Assembly (NCBI RefSeq): GCF_012933505.1
Contig: NZ_JABBNB010000035.1
Span: 1-64,000, forward strand
DNA length: 64,000 nucleotides
From: Gordonia asplenii
GTDB lineage: Bacteria; Actinomycetota; Actinomycetes; Mycobacteriales; Mycobacteriaceae
Direction of reading: 5' to 3'
Part shown: piece by piece, positions 1-9,486 of the stretch
Position numbering within the stretch: position 1 is the first letter of the stretch
How the letters are laid out: each line of letters starts with the position of its first letter
Position numbers and translations under genes: made by a program
Notes under the pieces: model-generated
What the model saw: the letters and a program-made list of their open reading frames with translations, nothing else
Database searches by the model: none
What the model was told of the DNA's origin: nothing

Positions 1-163
1 CGGCGTTGACGCACAAATCTGCACGTCAGAGCATCCCCGCCCGACGTTTCCGCTGATCAGCGACCCGAACTCCGGTTCACCTGCGCGCAACCTCGCCGAA
101 ACATTCGATGTGACGTGCATCACTCCTATGCCGAAAGTCGAGACGCTAGCGGAATTTCCCTGC

Positions 164-1375
164 TCAGACAGCCGCGTGCCCCGCACCGACGGCGCGCCCG
201 TGCGCGGCGACGAGTCCGACGATGTCGGCCGGGACGTCGTCGCGTCCGCTCAGCGCCTCCACCGCTCGGCTGACCACCGCGGCGTCGCGCGCGATGGGCA
301 AGTCCAACACCACACCCACCTGCTCCGGTGACATGACCGCGACCACCGGCGCCAGCGATCCCCACTGTCCGGCGGCGTCGGCCTGCCCGATCAGGTCGTC
401 GAGCAACTCGGTGTCGAGCCCGACGATGCGTCCGGCGAGAAATGTCCGCGGTTCGGTCGGCAGTTCGCCGGCGAGCGGCAGCAGGTCTAGCCACATGTCG
501 TCGGCCAGCGCGGCGTCCATGACCGCGGCGACGGTGTCCGGCGCCTGGACTGCGGGATTCGACGCGAAGACGCGCAGGCTCTCCACGGACATCAACCGCG
601 TGACCGGCAGCAGCGTGGCCCACGCCCCGGTTGAGTGCGCGGCGCCGATGAGATCAGCGAGTACCTCCGTATCAAGCTGTGCCGCCAGGTCTCCCATGGT
701 TCTGCGGTGCTCGTCGCCGATGGCGTCGAGCAATCCGAGCGCGTGACTCCACAGTCCCTCGTCTCCCGCGGCCGCCAGGATTCCGGGCAGCCGGTCCGAC
801 ACGACGTCGACGACGTAGTCGATATTGGCGCGATCCTCCAGCAGGAATGCGACGCGCAGCAGATCGGAGTCGTTGATCTCCCGGGCGGCGGTGCGCAGTG
901 CGTCGTCGGAGATCGCCCCGACGAACCTGCCGAGCGTGATGTGCTCGCCGTCGGCGACGAGTTGCGCCGCGACCTTGCCGGCGAGGCTCGCCGGGAGCGC
1001 GGAGAGGATCGGGCCGCAGCGTCGGGGATCGAGTTCGGCGGCGACGCGCGCGAGGAAGCCCACCCGCAGGTTGCCGGCGACCGCGATTCCGCGAGACACC
1101 TCGATCGAGCTCGCGATCGCCGCGGTCAGCAGTGGACCGAAAGCCACGGCGGCCGCCTTGGCGGCGATCGGGGCGGGCACCAGCTTGGCCGCGGCGGCGA
1201 TCCGCTTGAGTTTGTCGCCGTCGGCGTCGAACAGGCGGTCGCTGACCGACATCCGCACAGTCTTCAGCGAATCGGGCGACACCTCGGCGAGAAATGCCAG
1301 CCGCTCTTCCTCGACGCCGAGTGTGCGGGCCAGTTTGGTCAGTTCCGCGGCATGCGCGAGTTCGGTGGCGTTCAC
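164..1375 (-). CDS. Hypothetical alpha-helical protein, 403 aa
   Basis: I do not recognise this protein. The open frame extends far upstream, but the GTG at 1373-1375 overlaps the stop of the preceding small gene as GTGA, so that start is chosen. The product is rich in Ala and Leu, has no signal peptide or clear membrane segment, and looks all-helical. Several similar segments of roughly 40 residues (ADLIGAAHSTGAWATLLPV, DDLIGQADAAGQWGSLAPV and relatives) suggest a helical-repeat fold in the C-terminal half. It is translationally coupled to the 71-aa gene upstream and transcribed divergently from dusB. Function unknown; a scaffold or protein-interaction role would be inference only. Confidence 0.7.
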   Translation of the reverse strand: MNATELAHAAELTKLARTLGVEEERLAFLAEVSPDSLKTVRMSVSDRLFDADGDKLKRIAAAAKLVPAPIAAKAAAVAFGPLLTAAIASSIEVSRGIAVAGNLRVGFLARVAAELDPRRCGPILSALPASLAGKVAAQLVADGEHITLGRFVGAISDDALRTAAREINDSDLLRVAFLLEDRANIDYVVDVVSDRLPGILAAAGDEGLWSHALGLLDAIGDEHRRTMGDLAAQLDTEVLADLIGAAHSTGAWATLLPVTRLMSVESLRVFASNPAVQAPDTVAAVMDAALADDMWLDLLPLAGELPTEPRTFLAGRIVGLDTELLDDLIGQADAAGQWGSLAPVVAVMSPEQVGVVLDLPIARDAAVVSRAVEALSGRDDVPADIVGLVAAHGRAVGAGHAAV

Positions 1376-1587
1376 AGTCCCAATACTTTCTTGATCGCCG
1401 GTCGGGCGAGACGCGGCGCGTGATCCAGCGAGGCCTTGATGGCGCGGTCCATCGCGGTCGCGCGGTCGGCGAGCGCGGCGCGCAGCATCGCGTCGAGCGC
1501 GTTGAGATCTTCCGGTGGCAGCGCCGCGACGTCGTCGGGCAATGGGGCATTCAGCGTCTTCGACAAAGACGACGCAGCGGGAGACAT
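1372..1587 (-). CDS. Small hypothetical protein, 71 aa, coupled to the downstream helical protein
   Basis: The start ATG at 1587 is preceded by an AGGAGG ribosome binding site (about 7 nt away). An in-frame start further upstream would lose this site. The 71-aa product begins MSPAASSLSKTLNAPLPDDV and ends in a basic helical tail (RLARPAIKKVLGL). Its middle (PPEDLNALDAMLRAALADRA) is predicted helical. There are no cysteines, no signal peptide and no recognisable domain. The stop overlaps the GTG of the 403-aa gene, so the two are almost certainly co-translated and may act together. Divergent from dusB across about 170 bp. Confidence 0.65.
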   Translation of the reverse strand: MSPAASSLSKTLNAPLPDDVAALPPEDLNALDAMLRAALADRATAMDRAIKASLDHAPRLARPAIKKVLGL

Positions 1588-1756
1588 GCGGCTCCTCCTG
1601 AAATTCACTCACGTAACTTACCGATGGGTCAGAATGATTTGTAACACGTTTCATAGCTGGCGGGAAGCACTCGGGCTGCCAGAACACGACTCCGTTGCAC
1701 ACTTGCGCCCGACGACGATTTCGCCCGACGCGCCGGTCGATGGGAGAATCGTGCAG

Positions 1757-2905
1757 GTGAACACCTCTGCAGCACTGTCGACCGGTACCCGGATCGGGCC
1801 CTATCCGGTCGACCCGCCGGTCGTGCTCGCGCCGATGGCCGGCGTCACCAACCGGGCATTCCGCCGCCTCTGCCGCGAATACGGGAGCCCCGACGCCATC
1901 TACGTCTGCGAAATGATCACCGCGCGCGCCATCGTCGAGCGCAATGAGAAGACACTGCACATGATGTCGTTCGACGCCGACGAATCGCCGCGGTCGATGC
2001 AGCTCTACGGCGTCGACCCGCGAACTCTCGGCGAAGCGGTGCGCTTCATCGTCGGGGAAGGTCTCGCCGACCACATCGACCTCAACCTCGGCTGCCCGGT
2101 TCCGAAGGTGACCAAACTCGGCGGCGGCGCGGCCCTCCCCTACAAGCGTGGATTGTTCACGAAGATCGTCCAGTCGATGGTCGCCGCGGCCGAGCCCGCC
2201 GGAGTGCCGGTGACGTTCAAGTTCCGCATCGGCATCGACGACGACCATCTCACCTATCTCGACACCGGCCGCATCGCCGAAGACAACGGCGCGGCGGCCG
2301 TCGCCCTGCATGCCCGCACCGCCGCCCAGCGCTACTCCGGCACCGCCGATTGGTCGGCGATCGGCGAATTGAAGCAAGCTGTGACCACAATCCCAGTTTT
2401 CGGAAACGGCGACATCTTCGCGGCGTCGGACGCCGTGGAGATGATGGCGCAGACCGGCTGCGACGGCGTCGTGGTCGGGCGCGGATGCCTCGGCCGGCCG
2501 TGGCTGTTCGCCGAACTGTCGGCGGTCCTGCGCGGCGAGGCACCGCCGACGCCCCCGACGCTCGGCGAGGTCGGGACCATTCTCGCTCGCCACGCATTGC
2601 TGCTCGCCGAGCACCACGGCGAGGATCGCGGCCTTCGTGACCTGCGCAAACACATGACCTGGTACCTGATGGGGTTTCCCGTCGGATCCGATCTGCGACG
2701 CTCCTTCGCCCAGGTGTCGACGCTCGCCGAACTCGACGGTCTGATCGCCCAGCTCGACCCGACCGTCCCGTTCCCCGACGACGCCACCGGCCCACGCGGG
2801 CGTCAGGGGTCGCCGGGAAAGGTCTCGCTCCCGCACGGCTGGCTCGACGACCCAGACGACGCCACAGTCCCCGCGGGTGCAGATGTGATGCACAGTGGCG
2901 GATAG
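1757..2905 (+). CDS. dusB: tRNA-dihydrouridine synthase
   Basis: FMN-dependent enzyme that reduces uridine to dihydrouridine in tRNA. The TIM-barrel start PPVVLAPMAGVTNRAFRRLC and the segment LNLGCPVPKVTKLGGGAA, with the catalytic Cys at about residue 113, are diagnostic. NGDIFAASDAVEMM and GCDGVVVGRGCLGRPW form the phosphate-binding part of the FMN site, followed by the helical tRNA-binding domain. At 382 aa it matches family length. The start is GTG 1757; GTG 1751 is also possible. GGGAGA at 1742-1747 could be a ribosome binding site for either. Rv0823c has the same neighbourhood in M. tuberculosis. Confidence 0.93.
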   Translation: MNTSAALSTGTRIGPYPVDPPVVLAPMAGVTNRAFRRLCREYGSPDAIYVCEMITARAIVERNEKTLHMMSFDADESPRSMQLYGVDPRTLGEAVRFIVGEGLADHIDLNLGCPVPKVTKLGGGAALPYKRGLFTKIVQSMVAAAEPAGVPVTFKFRIGIDDDHLTYLDTGRIAEDNGAAAVALHARTAAQRYSGTADWSAIGELKQAVTTIPVFGNGDIFAASDAVEMMAQTGCDGVVVGRGCLGRPWLFAELSAVLRGEAPPTPPTLGEVGTILARHALLLAEHHGEDRGLRDLRKHMTWYLMGFPVGSDLRRSFAQVSTLAELDGLIAQLDPTVPFPDDATGPRGRQGSPGKVSLPHGWLDDPDDATVPAGADVMHSGG

Positions 2906-3048
2906 CGCGCGAAGCCGTCGTCGGCGCGGCTCCCTGAGCCCCATTCTCAGGTCAACCAATTAACATGGCACGAACCGCTGCGAATCGTCGCGGCGCTCAG
3001 TGGTGCGCTCGACAGCCCGACTGAGCATGAACACCAAGAGGAGCAACG

Positions 3049-5136
3049 TTGACTGACACGCCGTCGGGCTCGCAAGAGCCAGAACAGCCGTCTCAGCCAT
3101 CTCGACGCTCCGGTGCTCGTAGGGCGGGCAACCGAGCGTCGAATCCGAACGAGTTCACCCAGATGTTCGCCGATCGCACGCCGCCGACGACGTCGAATCG
3201 CAGCTCTGCACCGGCGACGCCCGACTCGTCGGCAGGCCCCCCGACCGACCGTCTGCGCGAACCGCGTAACCGTGACCGCTACGTCCGCAACCGCAACCGG
3301 GTAACCGTGCGCGACCTGATGGAACAGATGGATGCGACCGGACAGCTCCCCCGCGTCACCGACGAGCCGCGCGCGCAGCGCCCGCGCCCGGCCTACGATC
3401 CCGGACCCGTCTCCAACGACGTCACCACCAAGATCCCCCAGATCGTCACCGGCAGTCCGGTCGACCTGTCCGACGCCGCGACCGCGGCCCGCGTCATCGC
3501 CGAGTCCCGCGGCCAAGGACACGGCCGCCCACTTCAGCCGACGCCCGACCTACCCGACCCCATCGAATTGCGCTCGGCGGCTCTGCGCAAGCCCAAACGG
3601 ACGCGGCGCCAGATGTTCGTCCGCGACGCCACCATCGCCGGGCGCATCGTCGTCGCCATCGCCTGCATCGTCGCCCTCGGCGGCGCGGGGTACGTGTGGA
3701 ATTACAAACGTTCGTGGGACGGCAACTGGAATACCATCAGCGCCGTCAACCCCGACGACGCGAACATCCGCAACAAGGACGCGCAGTACGGCGACGAGAA
3801 CTATCTGATCGTCGGCACCGACACGCGCACCGGCAACAACTCCAGTGTCGGTGCGGGCACGGCCAGCGACGTCGAAGGTGCCCGCTCGGACACCGTCATC
3901 CTGGTCAACGTGCCGGCCAACCGTAGCCGCGTGGTCGCGGTGTCCTTCCCACGCGATCTCCAGGTAGACCGGCCGCAATGCCGCGACTGGGACAACAGCA
4001 GCGGCACCTATGGCCAGAGCATGCCCGCCGAGACCGACGTCAAACTGAACTCGGTGTACGCCGTGGGCGGACCGGAATGCCTGGTCAAACTGCTCACCGA
4101 GATGAGCGGGTTGAACATCAACCACTTCATCGGCATGGACTTCAGCGGCTTCCGCAAGATCGTCGACCAGGTCGGCGGCGTCGAGGTCTGTTCGCCCACG
4201 CCACTCTACGACTACGAGATCGGCACCGTTCTGAAGAAGGCGGGCAAGCAGAAGCTCAACGGTCGCACCGCGCTGCGGTATGTGCGCGCCCGGACCATCT
4301 CCACCGAAGGCAACGGCGACTACGGGCGCATCAAGCGGCAGCAGAAGTTCATGTCGTCGCTGCTGCGGGCCACGTTGTCGGGCAATGTGCTGTCCAATCC
4401 GAGCAAACTGAACGGCATCGTCAACACCTTCATTCAGAACAGCTTCGTCGACGGCGTCGACACGCAGTCGCTGCTCGACCTCGCTGACTCGATGCAGGGC
4501 ATCGAAGCCGGTCGCGTCACGTTCCTGACCATCCCGACGTCGGGTACGTCCACCGACGGTCAGAACAACGAGATCCCACGCACCGACGACATCAACAACA
4601 TCTTCAACGCCATCATCGACGACCAGCCGCTGCCCGGCGAGACGAAGAAGAAGGCGGCCAAGAACACCTCCGCGCCGTCGTCGGACCCGGCGCCGACCAC
4701 ATCCGCACCGAAGACCACCAAGCTGTCGGCGACCGCGATGTCCCCGGGCAATATCGGCGTGCGCGTGCTCAACGGCACGGGTAAGTCGGGGCTGGCCACC
4801 GAGGTCTCGGAGAAGCTGACCCCGCTCGGCTTCGACGTGCGCGGCGTCGCGGACGCCTCCGAGCAGCAGTCGACCACCGTCGTCCGCTACGGCACCGGCG
4901 AGGAAGACGCCGCGGCGACCCTGGCGAAGATGTTCCCGGGCGCGTCGATCCAGCCCGACCACACGGTGAAGTCCGGCGTCGAGGTGATTCTCGGCGGCGA
5001 TTACTCCGGGTCGTTGTCGTCGACGCCAGACGCGGGCACCAAGCTCACTGTCACTCAGCTGCCTGCGACGGTCGGATCGAGCGACCTTCCCAACGATCTC
5101 GCGGTCACCAACGCCGGCGACACGACCTGTCAATAG
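3049..5136 (+). CDS. LytR-CpsA-Psr (LCP) family cell-wall glycopolymer ligase with LytR_C domain
   Basis: The start is TTG 3049 with a strong AAGAGGAG ribosome binding site five bases upstream. Residues 1-190 are a long, charged, disordered cytoplasmic tail. A single membrane segment lies near residues 197-218 (VVAIACIVALGGAGYVW). The extracytoplasmic LCP domain spans about 250-475, with EGARSDTVILVNV, the FPRDL motif near residue 298 and KLNGRTALRYVRAR. A Thr/Pro/Ala-rich linker leads to a LytR_C domain at about 570-650 (GVRVLNGTGKSGLATEVSEK). LCP proteins transfer lipid-linked polymers such as arabinogalactan onto peptidoglycan. This is the positional equivalent of Rv0822c. The 190-residue cytoplasmic tail is long for the family. 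Confidence 0.9.
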   Translation: MTDTPSGSQEPEQPSQPSRRSGARRAGNRASNPNEFTQMFADRTPPTTSNRSSAPATPDSSAGPPTDRLREPRNRDRYVRNRNRVTVRDLMEQMDATGQLPRVTDEPRAQRPRPAYDPGPVSNDVTTKIPQIVTGSPVDLSDAATAARVIAESRGQGHGRPLQPTPDLPDPIELRSAALRKPKRTRRQMFVRDATIAGRIVVAIACIVALGGAGYVWNYKRSWDGNWNTISAVNPDDANIRNKDAQYGDENYLIVGTDTRTGNNSSVGAGTASDVEGARSDTVILVNVPANRSRVVAVSFPRDLQVDRPQCRDWDNSSGTYGQSMPAETDVKLNSVYAVGGPECLVKLLTEMSGLNINHFIGMDFSGFRKIVDQVGGVEVCSPTPLYDYEIGTVLKKAGKQKLNGRTALRYVRARTISTEGNGDYGRIKRQQKFMSSLLRATLSGNVLSNPSKLNGIVNTFIQNSFVDGVDTQSLLDLADSMQGIEAGRVTFLTIPTSGTSTDGQNNEIPRTDDINNIFNAIIDDQPLPGETKKKAAKNTSAPSSDPAPTTSAPKTTKLSATAMSPGNIGVRVLNGTGKSGLATEVSEKLTPLGFDVRGVADASEQQSTTVVRYGTGEEDAAATLAKMFPGASIQPDHTVKSGVEVILGGDYSGSLSSTPDAGTKLTVTQLPATVGSSDLPNDLAVTNAGDTTCQ

Positions 5137-5166
5137 CCGCAGGCATTAAGCCCGCCTTCATACCCC

Positions 5167-5188
5167 GTTTACCGTGCGGTGACCGGTG
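5167..5188 (+). promoter_or_regulatory. PHO-box-like direct repeat upstream of phoU
   Basis: Two adjacent 11-bp units, GTTTACCGTGC and GGTGACCGGTG, resemble the actinobacterial PHO-box unit GTTCACC-N4. The pair ends 17 bp before the -10 hexamer of phoU, so it covers the -35 region, as expected for an activator such as PhoP or RegX3. A similar array lies before pstS. Binding is inferred from pattern only. Confidence 0.5.
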
Positions 5189-5205
5189 CCGTCGGTCGCA
5201 GCACG

Positions 5206-5211
5206 TAGTGT
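5206..5211 (+). promoter_or_regulatory. Leaderless -10 promoter of phoU
   Basis: TAGTGT fits the actinobacterial -10 consensus TANNNT and ends six bases before the ATG of phoU. The transcript would therefore start at or next to the initiation codon, and no ribosome binding site is visible. This supports ATG 5218 as the start. Confidence 0.55.
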
Positions 5212-5217
5212 AGATAC

Positions 5218-5883
5218 ATGCGAACTGCGTATCAGGAGCAGATGGCTGCTCTCAATGCTGTCCTCGGTCAGATGTGCGAGTTGGCGGGGCAGGCGATGTC
5301 CAGCGCCACCCAGGCACTTCTGCAGGCCGATCTGGCGGTTGCCGAGCAAGTCATCTCCGACCACGACCGGATGACCGCACTGTCGGTGCGGGCCGAGGAA
5401 CAGGCATTCGCTCTGCTCGCACTGCAGGCTCCTGTCGCAGGCGACCTGCGCTCCATCGTCAGCGGATTTCAGATCGTCGCCGACGTCGACCGGATGGGCG
5501 CACTCGCGCTGCATGTCGCCAAGGTCGCTCGACGCCGCCACCCCGCGAAGGCGCTGCCCGAAGAAGTGAACGGTTACTTCGCCGAGATGGGCCGGCTCGC
5601 GGTGCAGTTGGCGCACAATGCACGTGAGGTGCTGACGTCGCAGGATCCGGAGGCTGCTCTGACCCTGCAGGAAGACGACGACGCGATGGACGATCTGCAT
5701 CGCCACCTGTTCACCGTGTTGATGGACCGCGACTGGACGCACGGCGTCGCCGCGGCCGTCGACGTTACGCTGCTCGGACGCTACTACGAGCGCTTCGCCG
5801 ACCACGCCGTCCTCATCGGGCGCCGCGTCGTCTTCCAGGCCACCGGCAAGACCCCGGAGCAACTCGCCGACGCCGAAGCCTAG
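5218..5883 (+). CDS. phoU: Phosphate transport/signalling regulator PhoU
   Basis: PhoU links the Pst transporter to the phosphate-sensing histidine kinase and keeps the Pho regulon off when phosphate is plentiful. The 221-aa product consists of two PhoU three-helix repeats, recognised by metal-binding signatures of the E-x-x-x-D type: [20 protein letters not shown] and [19 protein letters not shown] in the first half, and [20 protein letters not shown] near residue 190 in the second. Length is normal. It is divergent from the pst operon, matching phoY2 (Rv0821c) beside phoT in M. tuberculosis. It has its own PHO-box-like site and leaderless promoter. Confidence 0.95.
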   Translation: MRTAYQEQMAALNAVLGQMCELAGQAMSSATQALLQADLAVAEQVISDHDRMTALSVRAEEQAFALLALQAPVAGDLRSIVSGFQIVADVDRMGALALHVAKVARRRHPAKALPEEVNGYFAEMGRLAVQLAHNAREVLTSQDPEAALTLQEDDDAMDDLHRHLFTVLMDRDWTHGVAAAVDVTLLGRYYERFADHAVLIGRRVVFQATGKTPEQLADAEA

Positions 5884-6530
5884 GGGACGGTAACCCGAGC
5901 AGCATTGGCGCCGGTTGACGTCGCGCTGCGGTAACCGACGTCGCGCAGCGGTAGGCCGGAAAAACAGGAAAACTGCTGATGAGCAAGGGCAGAATGCCCT
6001 CGGCGACCCACTATTCGGACGATTTTCTCCCAGCCGACCCACACCACACCACACCAACCACCCCCGCCGCCGCTGAACAAAGCAGCTTCCACTCAACGCC
6101 GACCGCACATCAGCCCGGCAACGCCCACCACAATCTCAACACACAGATTCATAACACCTCAGATTCGCATCAGCGAACGGATCCGGCCGAGGCGGCACGA
6201 GACCCGACGACACCGTCGACCCCACCAGTCACAACGAACCGCCGCGGCCGCAGCTGCCGACACCGCACGTTCTGGAGGCGACACACCACTGATGGCGTGT
6301 CGCACTTAAAGAGTTGCATGACCGTTGCGGTCCTCTGCCGGTTGAGCGAGCGCAGCGAGTCGAAACCCCACCCGCCGGGCACTGACGAAACCCACAGCGT
6401 CACAGCGGTTTCGACTCGGCTTCGCCTCGCTCAACCAGCAGGACGCAGCGAAGCAGGATGCGCGCAAGACATCAATACCACTAGCCGCGACACACCACTA
6501 GTCCTGTCACCAGTCCGTGAACGACCTGCA
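5884..6530. repeat. Gene-free spacer with an inverted pair of the GGTTGAGC repeat
   Basis: No convincing gene lies between phoU and pstB, which converge. A 17-bp sequence, GACGTCGCGCTGCGGTA, is repeated with one change at 5917-5933 and 5937-5953. At 6340-6367 lies GGTTGAGCGAGCGCAGCGAG followed by TCGAAACC. Its inverted, slightly diverged copy lies at 6407-6436, separated by 39 bp. The arms could fold into a long hairpin. The same composite, with similar loop sequence, recurs at 52921-53014, so this is a dispersed repeat rather than a gene-specific signal. Confidence 0.75.
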
Positions 6531-6579
6531 CAAACACCTCGTCCCCAGCACCGAGACAGGTGCTGGGGACGAGTGTTTG
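6531..6579 (-). terminator. Terminator of the pst operon
   Basis: Near-perfect hairpin 15 bp beyond the pstB stop. The arm TCGTCCCCAGCACC pairs with GGTGCTGGGGACGA, and the stem continues through CAAACAC/GTGTTTG with one bulged C. The loop is about six bases. The long GC-rich stem directly after the last gene marks the end of the pstSCAB transcript. There is no strong U tract, which is usual in actinobacteria. Confidence 0.75.
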
Positions 6580-6593
6580 GCAGACGGCCGAGC

Positions 6594-7370
6594 CTAGCCG
6601 AAGCGGCCCGAGATGTAGTCCTCGGTTTCGCGCTTGAGCGGGTTGGAGAACATCACCTCGGTGTCGTTGATCTCGACGAGGTGCCCCGGCTGGCCGACGG
6701 CCTCGAGATTGAAGAACGCCGTCTGGTCGCTCACGCGGGCGGCCTGCTGCATGTTGTGAGTCACGATGACGATCGTGTACTCCTTCTTGAGCTCACCCAT
6801 CAGATCCTCGATGGCCAGAGTCGAGATCGGGTCGAGCGCCGAGCAGGGCTCGTCCATCAGCAGGACGTCGGGCGAGACGGCGATGGCGCGGGCGATGCAT
6901 AGCCGCTGCTGCTGGCCGCCCGACAGTCCGCCGCCCGGCTTGTCGAGCCGGTCCTTGACCTCGTTCCACAGGTTCGCGCCGCGCAGGCTGCGCTCGGCGA
7001 CGTCGTCGAGAGTGGACTTGTTGCGCACGCCTTGAAGTTTGAGCCCGGCCACGACGTTGTCGCGAATCGACATGGTGGGGAACGGGTTCGGCCGCTGGAA
7101 CACCATGCCGATGGTGGTGCGGACGCTGACCGGGTCGACACCCTTGCCGTAGACGTCCTCGCCGTCGAGCAGCACCTTGCCGGTGGCGTACGCGCCCGGG
7201 GTCACCTCGTGCATCCGGTTGAGGGTCCGCAGCACGGTCGACTTACCGCAGCCCGACGGACCGATGAAGGCTGTGATGCTGCGCGGCGGAACCTCCAGCG
7301 TCACCTCCTTCACCGCGTGGAACTTGCCGTAGTAGACGTTGAGGTCTTTGATGTCGAGGCGCTTGGCCAT
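6594..7370 (-). CDS. pstB: Phosphate ABC transporter ATP-binding protein
   Basis: ATPase that drives phosphate import through PstA/PstC. The 258-aa protein shows Walker [10 protein letters not shown] near residue 33, the Q-loop [15 protein letters not shown] typical of PstB, the ABC signature [14 protein letters not shown], Walker [14 protein letters not shown] and the switch His in [14 protein letters not shown]. It is full length and last in the pstS-pstC-pstA-pstB operon, 52 bp after pstA. A strong terminator follows. In M. tuberculosis the equivalent position holds only phoT (Rv0820); here the whole transporter is present. Confidence 0.97.
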   Translation of the reverse strand: MAKRLDIKDLNVYYGKFHAVKEVTLEVPPRSITAFIGPSGCGKSTVLRTLNRMHEVTPGAYATGKVLLDGEDVYGKGVDPVSVRTTIGMVFQRPNPFPTMSIRDNVVAGLKLQGVRNKSTLDDVAERSLRGANLWNEVKDRLDKPGGGLSGGQQQRLCIARAIAVSPDVLLMDEPCSALDPISTLAIEDLMGELKKEYTIVIVTHNMQQAARVSDQTAFFNLEAVGQPGHLVEINDTEVMFSNPLKRETEDYISGRFG

Positions 7371-7422
7371 GAGTCTTCAGTCCTTGAGAAGTGCGAGTGT
7401 TGTGGTCAGGAGGTCTGAGCGG

Positions 7423-8322
7423 TCAGGAGGTCTTCGGCGCGAAGAACTTCGCGATCCACTTGGCCCCGAAATACGCCAGGGCCACCAGAATGACCAGGGT
7501 CAGGGCAGCTCCCCACACCTTCTCGAAGGCGCCGGGACCGTTGTTGTACTGCTGCACCATCATCAGCGGCAGCGATTCCTGGTTGCCGTCGAACGGATTC
7601 CAGTTCATCGCCTTGGTCGAGCCGACGAGGATCAGCACCGGGGCCGACTCCCCCATCACGCGGCCGATGGCCAGCATCACGCCGGTAACGATGCCCGACA
7701 GCGCCGTCGGCAGAACGATGCGCGCGATCGTCTTCCACTTGGGCACGCCGAGCGCATAGGCCGCCTCGCGCAGATCCTGCGGGACGATCTTCAGCATCTC
7801 CTCGGTGGAGCGGACCACCAGCGGAACCATGAGCAACACCAGCGCGATCGCGACGAGGAAGCCCATCCGCGGCAGACCCAGCGTCGTGCGCCACACCGCG
7901 TAGACGAACAGTGCTGCCACGATCGACGGCACACCGGAGAGAATGTCGACCATGAACGTCGTGACGCGGGCCAACACCGAGCGCCCGTTGCTGTATTCCA
8001 CCAGGTAGATAGCCACGAAGATACCCAGCGGAATGGAGAGGACGGCGGCGAGGGCGGTCTGCAGCAGGGTGCCGACGATCGCGTTCAGCGCGCCGCCGTA
8101 CCGTTCGGCGTTCGTCCACCATCCGGCGTCGAGCAGCGGGGTGATGCCGTTGTAGATCAGCGTGCCGATCAGCCACAGCAGCGGAATGATCGCGATGACC
8201 ACGGCGACGACGACGGCGACGTGCGCCACACGGTCGGCGATCTTGCGTCGGCCGCTGATCGGCTGGAAGCCCGACGGCCGGGTCTTGACCGGGTCGGTGC
8301 CCGAGATGTCGAGGGTCGTCAT
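7423..8322 (-). CDS. pstA: Phosphate ABC transporter permease PstA
   Basis: Inner-membrane permease subunit of 299 aa. A short cytoplasmic N-terminus is followed by six predicted membrane segments; the first is VVAVVIAIIPLLWLIGTLIY. The BPD_transp_1 coupling loop is visible as EEMLKIVPQDLREAAYALGVPKWKT (residues about 170-195), where the EAA motif contacts PstB. The ATG follows the pstC stop by one base, so the two permeases are translationally coupled and made in equal amounts. Confidence 0.96.
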   Translation of the reverse strand: MTTLDISGTDPVKTRPSGFQPISGRRKIADRVAHVAVVVAVVIAIIPLLWLIGTLIYNGITPLLDAGWWTNAERYGGALNAIVGTLLQTALAAVLSIPLGIFVAIYLVEYSNGRSVLARVTTFMVDILSGVPSIVAALFVYAVWRTTLGLPRMGFLVAIALVLLMVPLVVRSTEEMLKIVPQDLREAAYALGVPKWKTIARIVLPTALSGIVTGVMLAIGRVMGESAPVLILVGSTKAMNWNPFDGNQESLPLMMVQQYNNGPGAFEKVWGAALTLVILVALAYFGAKWIAKFFAPKTS

Positions 8323-8323
8323 A

Positions 8324-9361
8324 TCACTTCTGCTTCCTGGCGACCACGGACCGCGCGGCCGCGTTGACGATGAACGTCAGAACGAACAGGGTCAGGCCGG
8401 CCGAGATGAAGGCACCGGTCTTGGTCGGTGAGTCGAATTCGGCGGCGTTGTTGGCGATCGTCGTCGCGAAGGTCTGGCCGCTCTCCATCAGATTGAAGTC
8501 GATCGGTCCGGTGTTGGAGATGATCAGGTAGAGGGCCATCGTCTCGCCGAGCGCGCGGCCGAGGCCGAGCATCGAGCCGCTGATGTAGCCGGAGAAACCG
8601 AACGGCAGCACAGCCAGCCGCACGACCTCCCATTTGGTGGCGCCGAGCGCCAACGCGGCTTCGCGATGCGACACGGGAGTCTGGATGAACACCTCGCGGG
8701 TGACCGCGGTGATGATCGGGAGAATCATCACCGCCAGCACGATGCCCGCGGTGAGCAGCGTGCCACCGGTGGACATGTTGGCGACGTTGGTCTGCGGGGT
8801 CTGGAAGAACGGCAACCAACCGAGGTTGGTGACGAGCCAGTTGTTCACCGGGACGAGCGCGGGTCCCAGAACCAGGATGCCCCACAGGCCGTAGACGATC
8901 GACGGCACCGCGGCGAGCAGGTCGACGAGGTAGGTGACCGGACCGACGAACCGCTTGGGCGCGTATTCGGTGAGAAAGATCGAGATGCCCAGGCCGATCG
9001 GCATCGCGATGATCAGGGCGATCACCGACACCAGCACCGTCGCGTAGAACAGTTTGGGGATACCGAACTGCAGCGAGCCGCCGTCGACGACCCAATCGCC
9101 TTGGAAGGTGAAGAAATTCGCTTGGTTGTCGGCGAGCGCGGGCGCGGCCTGAATGATCAGGAACAGCGCGATCAGCGCGATCACAATCGATACCAGCAGC
9201 CCCGACCCCACCGCGAGACGGCGGAAGATCGCATCGCCGAGTCGGCCGCGGGCAGACCCGGCCAGGTCCGACGGTGGCGGCGGCGGTGGCGGCGCGACGT
9301 CGGGCTCGACGCTGGCGTCGTCGGCGGCGTTGTCCCCCTGGCTCTTACTCAGTGAGGTCAT
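8324..9361 (-). CDS. pstC: Phosphate ABC transporter permease PstC
   Basis: Second permease subunit, 345 aa from the ATG at 9361, which has AAGGA just upstream; a start 30 bp earlier lacks a ribosome binding site. The N-terminal 45 residues are acidic and proline-rich (EPDVAPPPPPPPSD). Six membrane helices follow, starting with LLVSIVIALIALFLIIQAAP. The EAA loop is HREAALALGATKWEVVRLAVL. The strand LGRALGETMALYLIISN is characteristic of PstC. A strong intercistronic hairpin separates pstC from pstS. Confidence 0.95.
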   Translation of the reverse strand: MTSLSKSQGDNAADDASVEPDVAPPPPPPPSDLAGSARGRLGDAIFRRLAVGSGLLVSIVIALIALFLIIQAAPALADNQANFFTFQGDWVVDGGSLQFGIPKLFYATVLVSVIALIIAMPIGLGISIFLTEYAPKRFVGPVTYLVDLLAAVPSIVYGLWGILVLGPALVPVNNWLVTNLGWLPFFQTPQTNVANMSTGGTLLTAGIVLAVMILPIITAVTREVFIQTPVSHREAALALGATKWEVVRLAVLPFGFSGYISGSMLGLGRALGETMALYLIISNTGPIDFNLMESGQTFATTIANNAAEFDSPTKTGAFISAGLTLFVLTFIVNAAARSVVARKQK

Positions 9362-9486
9362 ACGTCCTTCTACGGATTCGGCTCTGGTCATGATTCGATT
9401 GGGTCCACGTCGCGCGCGCCGACGCCGGTCACCGGCGTGTTCGGCGCTCGGGTGGCTCCCGCAGCCTTCCCCAAGTGTGTCAAGTG

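Noticed and set aside
1-163. Possible gene fragment at the left edge
   Set aside because: Short frames only, with no family signature; it is treated as the spacer downstream of the first gene.
1376-2959. Minus-strand open frame continuing from the 403-aa helical protein up through dusB
   Set aside because: It lies antisense to dusB, has Arg/Gly-rich composition typical of GC-rich antisense frames, and is separated from the real gene by the GTGA-coupled start at 1375.
5979-6902. 307-codon plus-strand frame through the phoU-pstB spacer
   Set aside because: It runs across a terminator hairpin and an inverted repeat into antisense of pstB, without a ribosome binding site or family resemblance.
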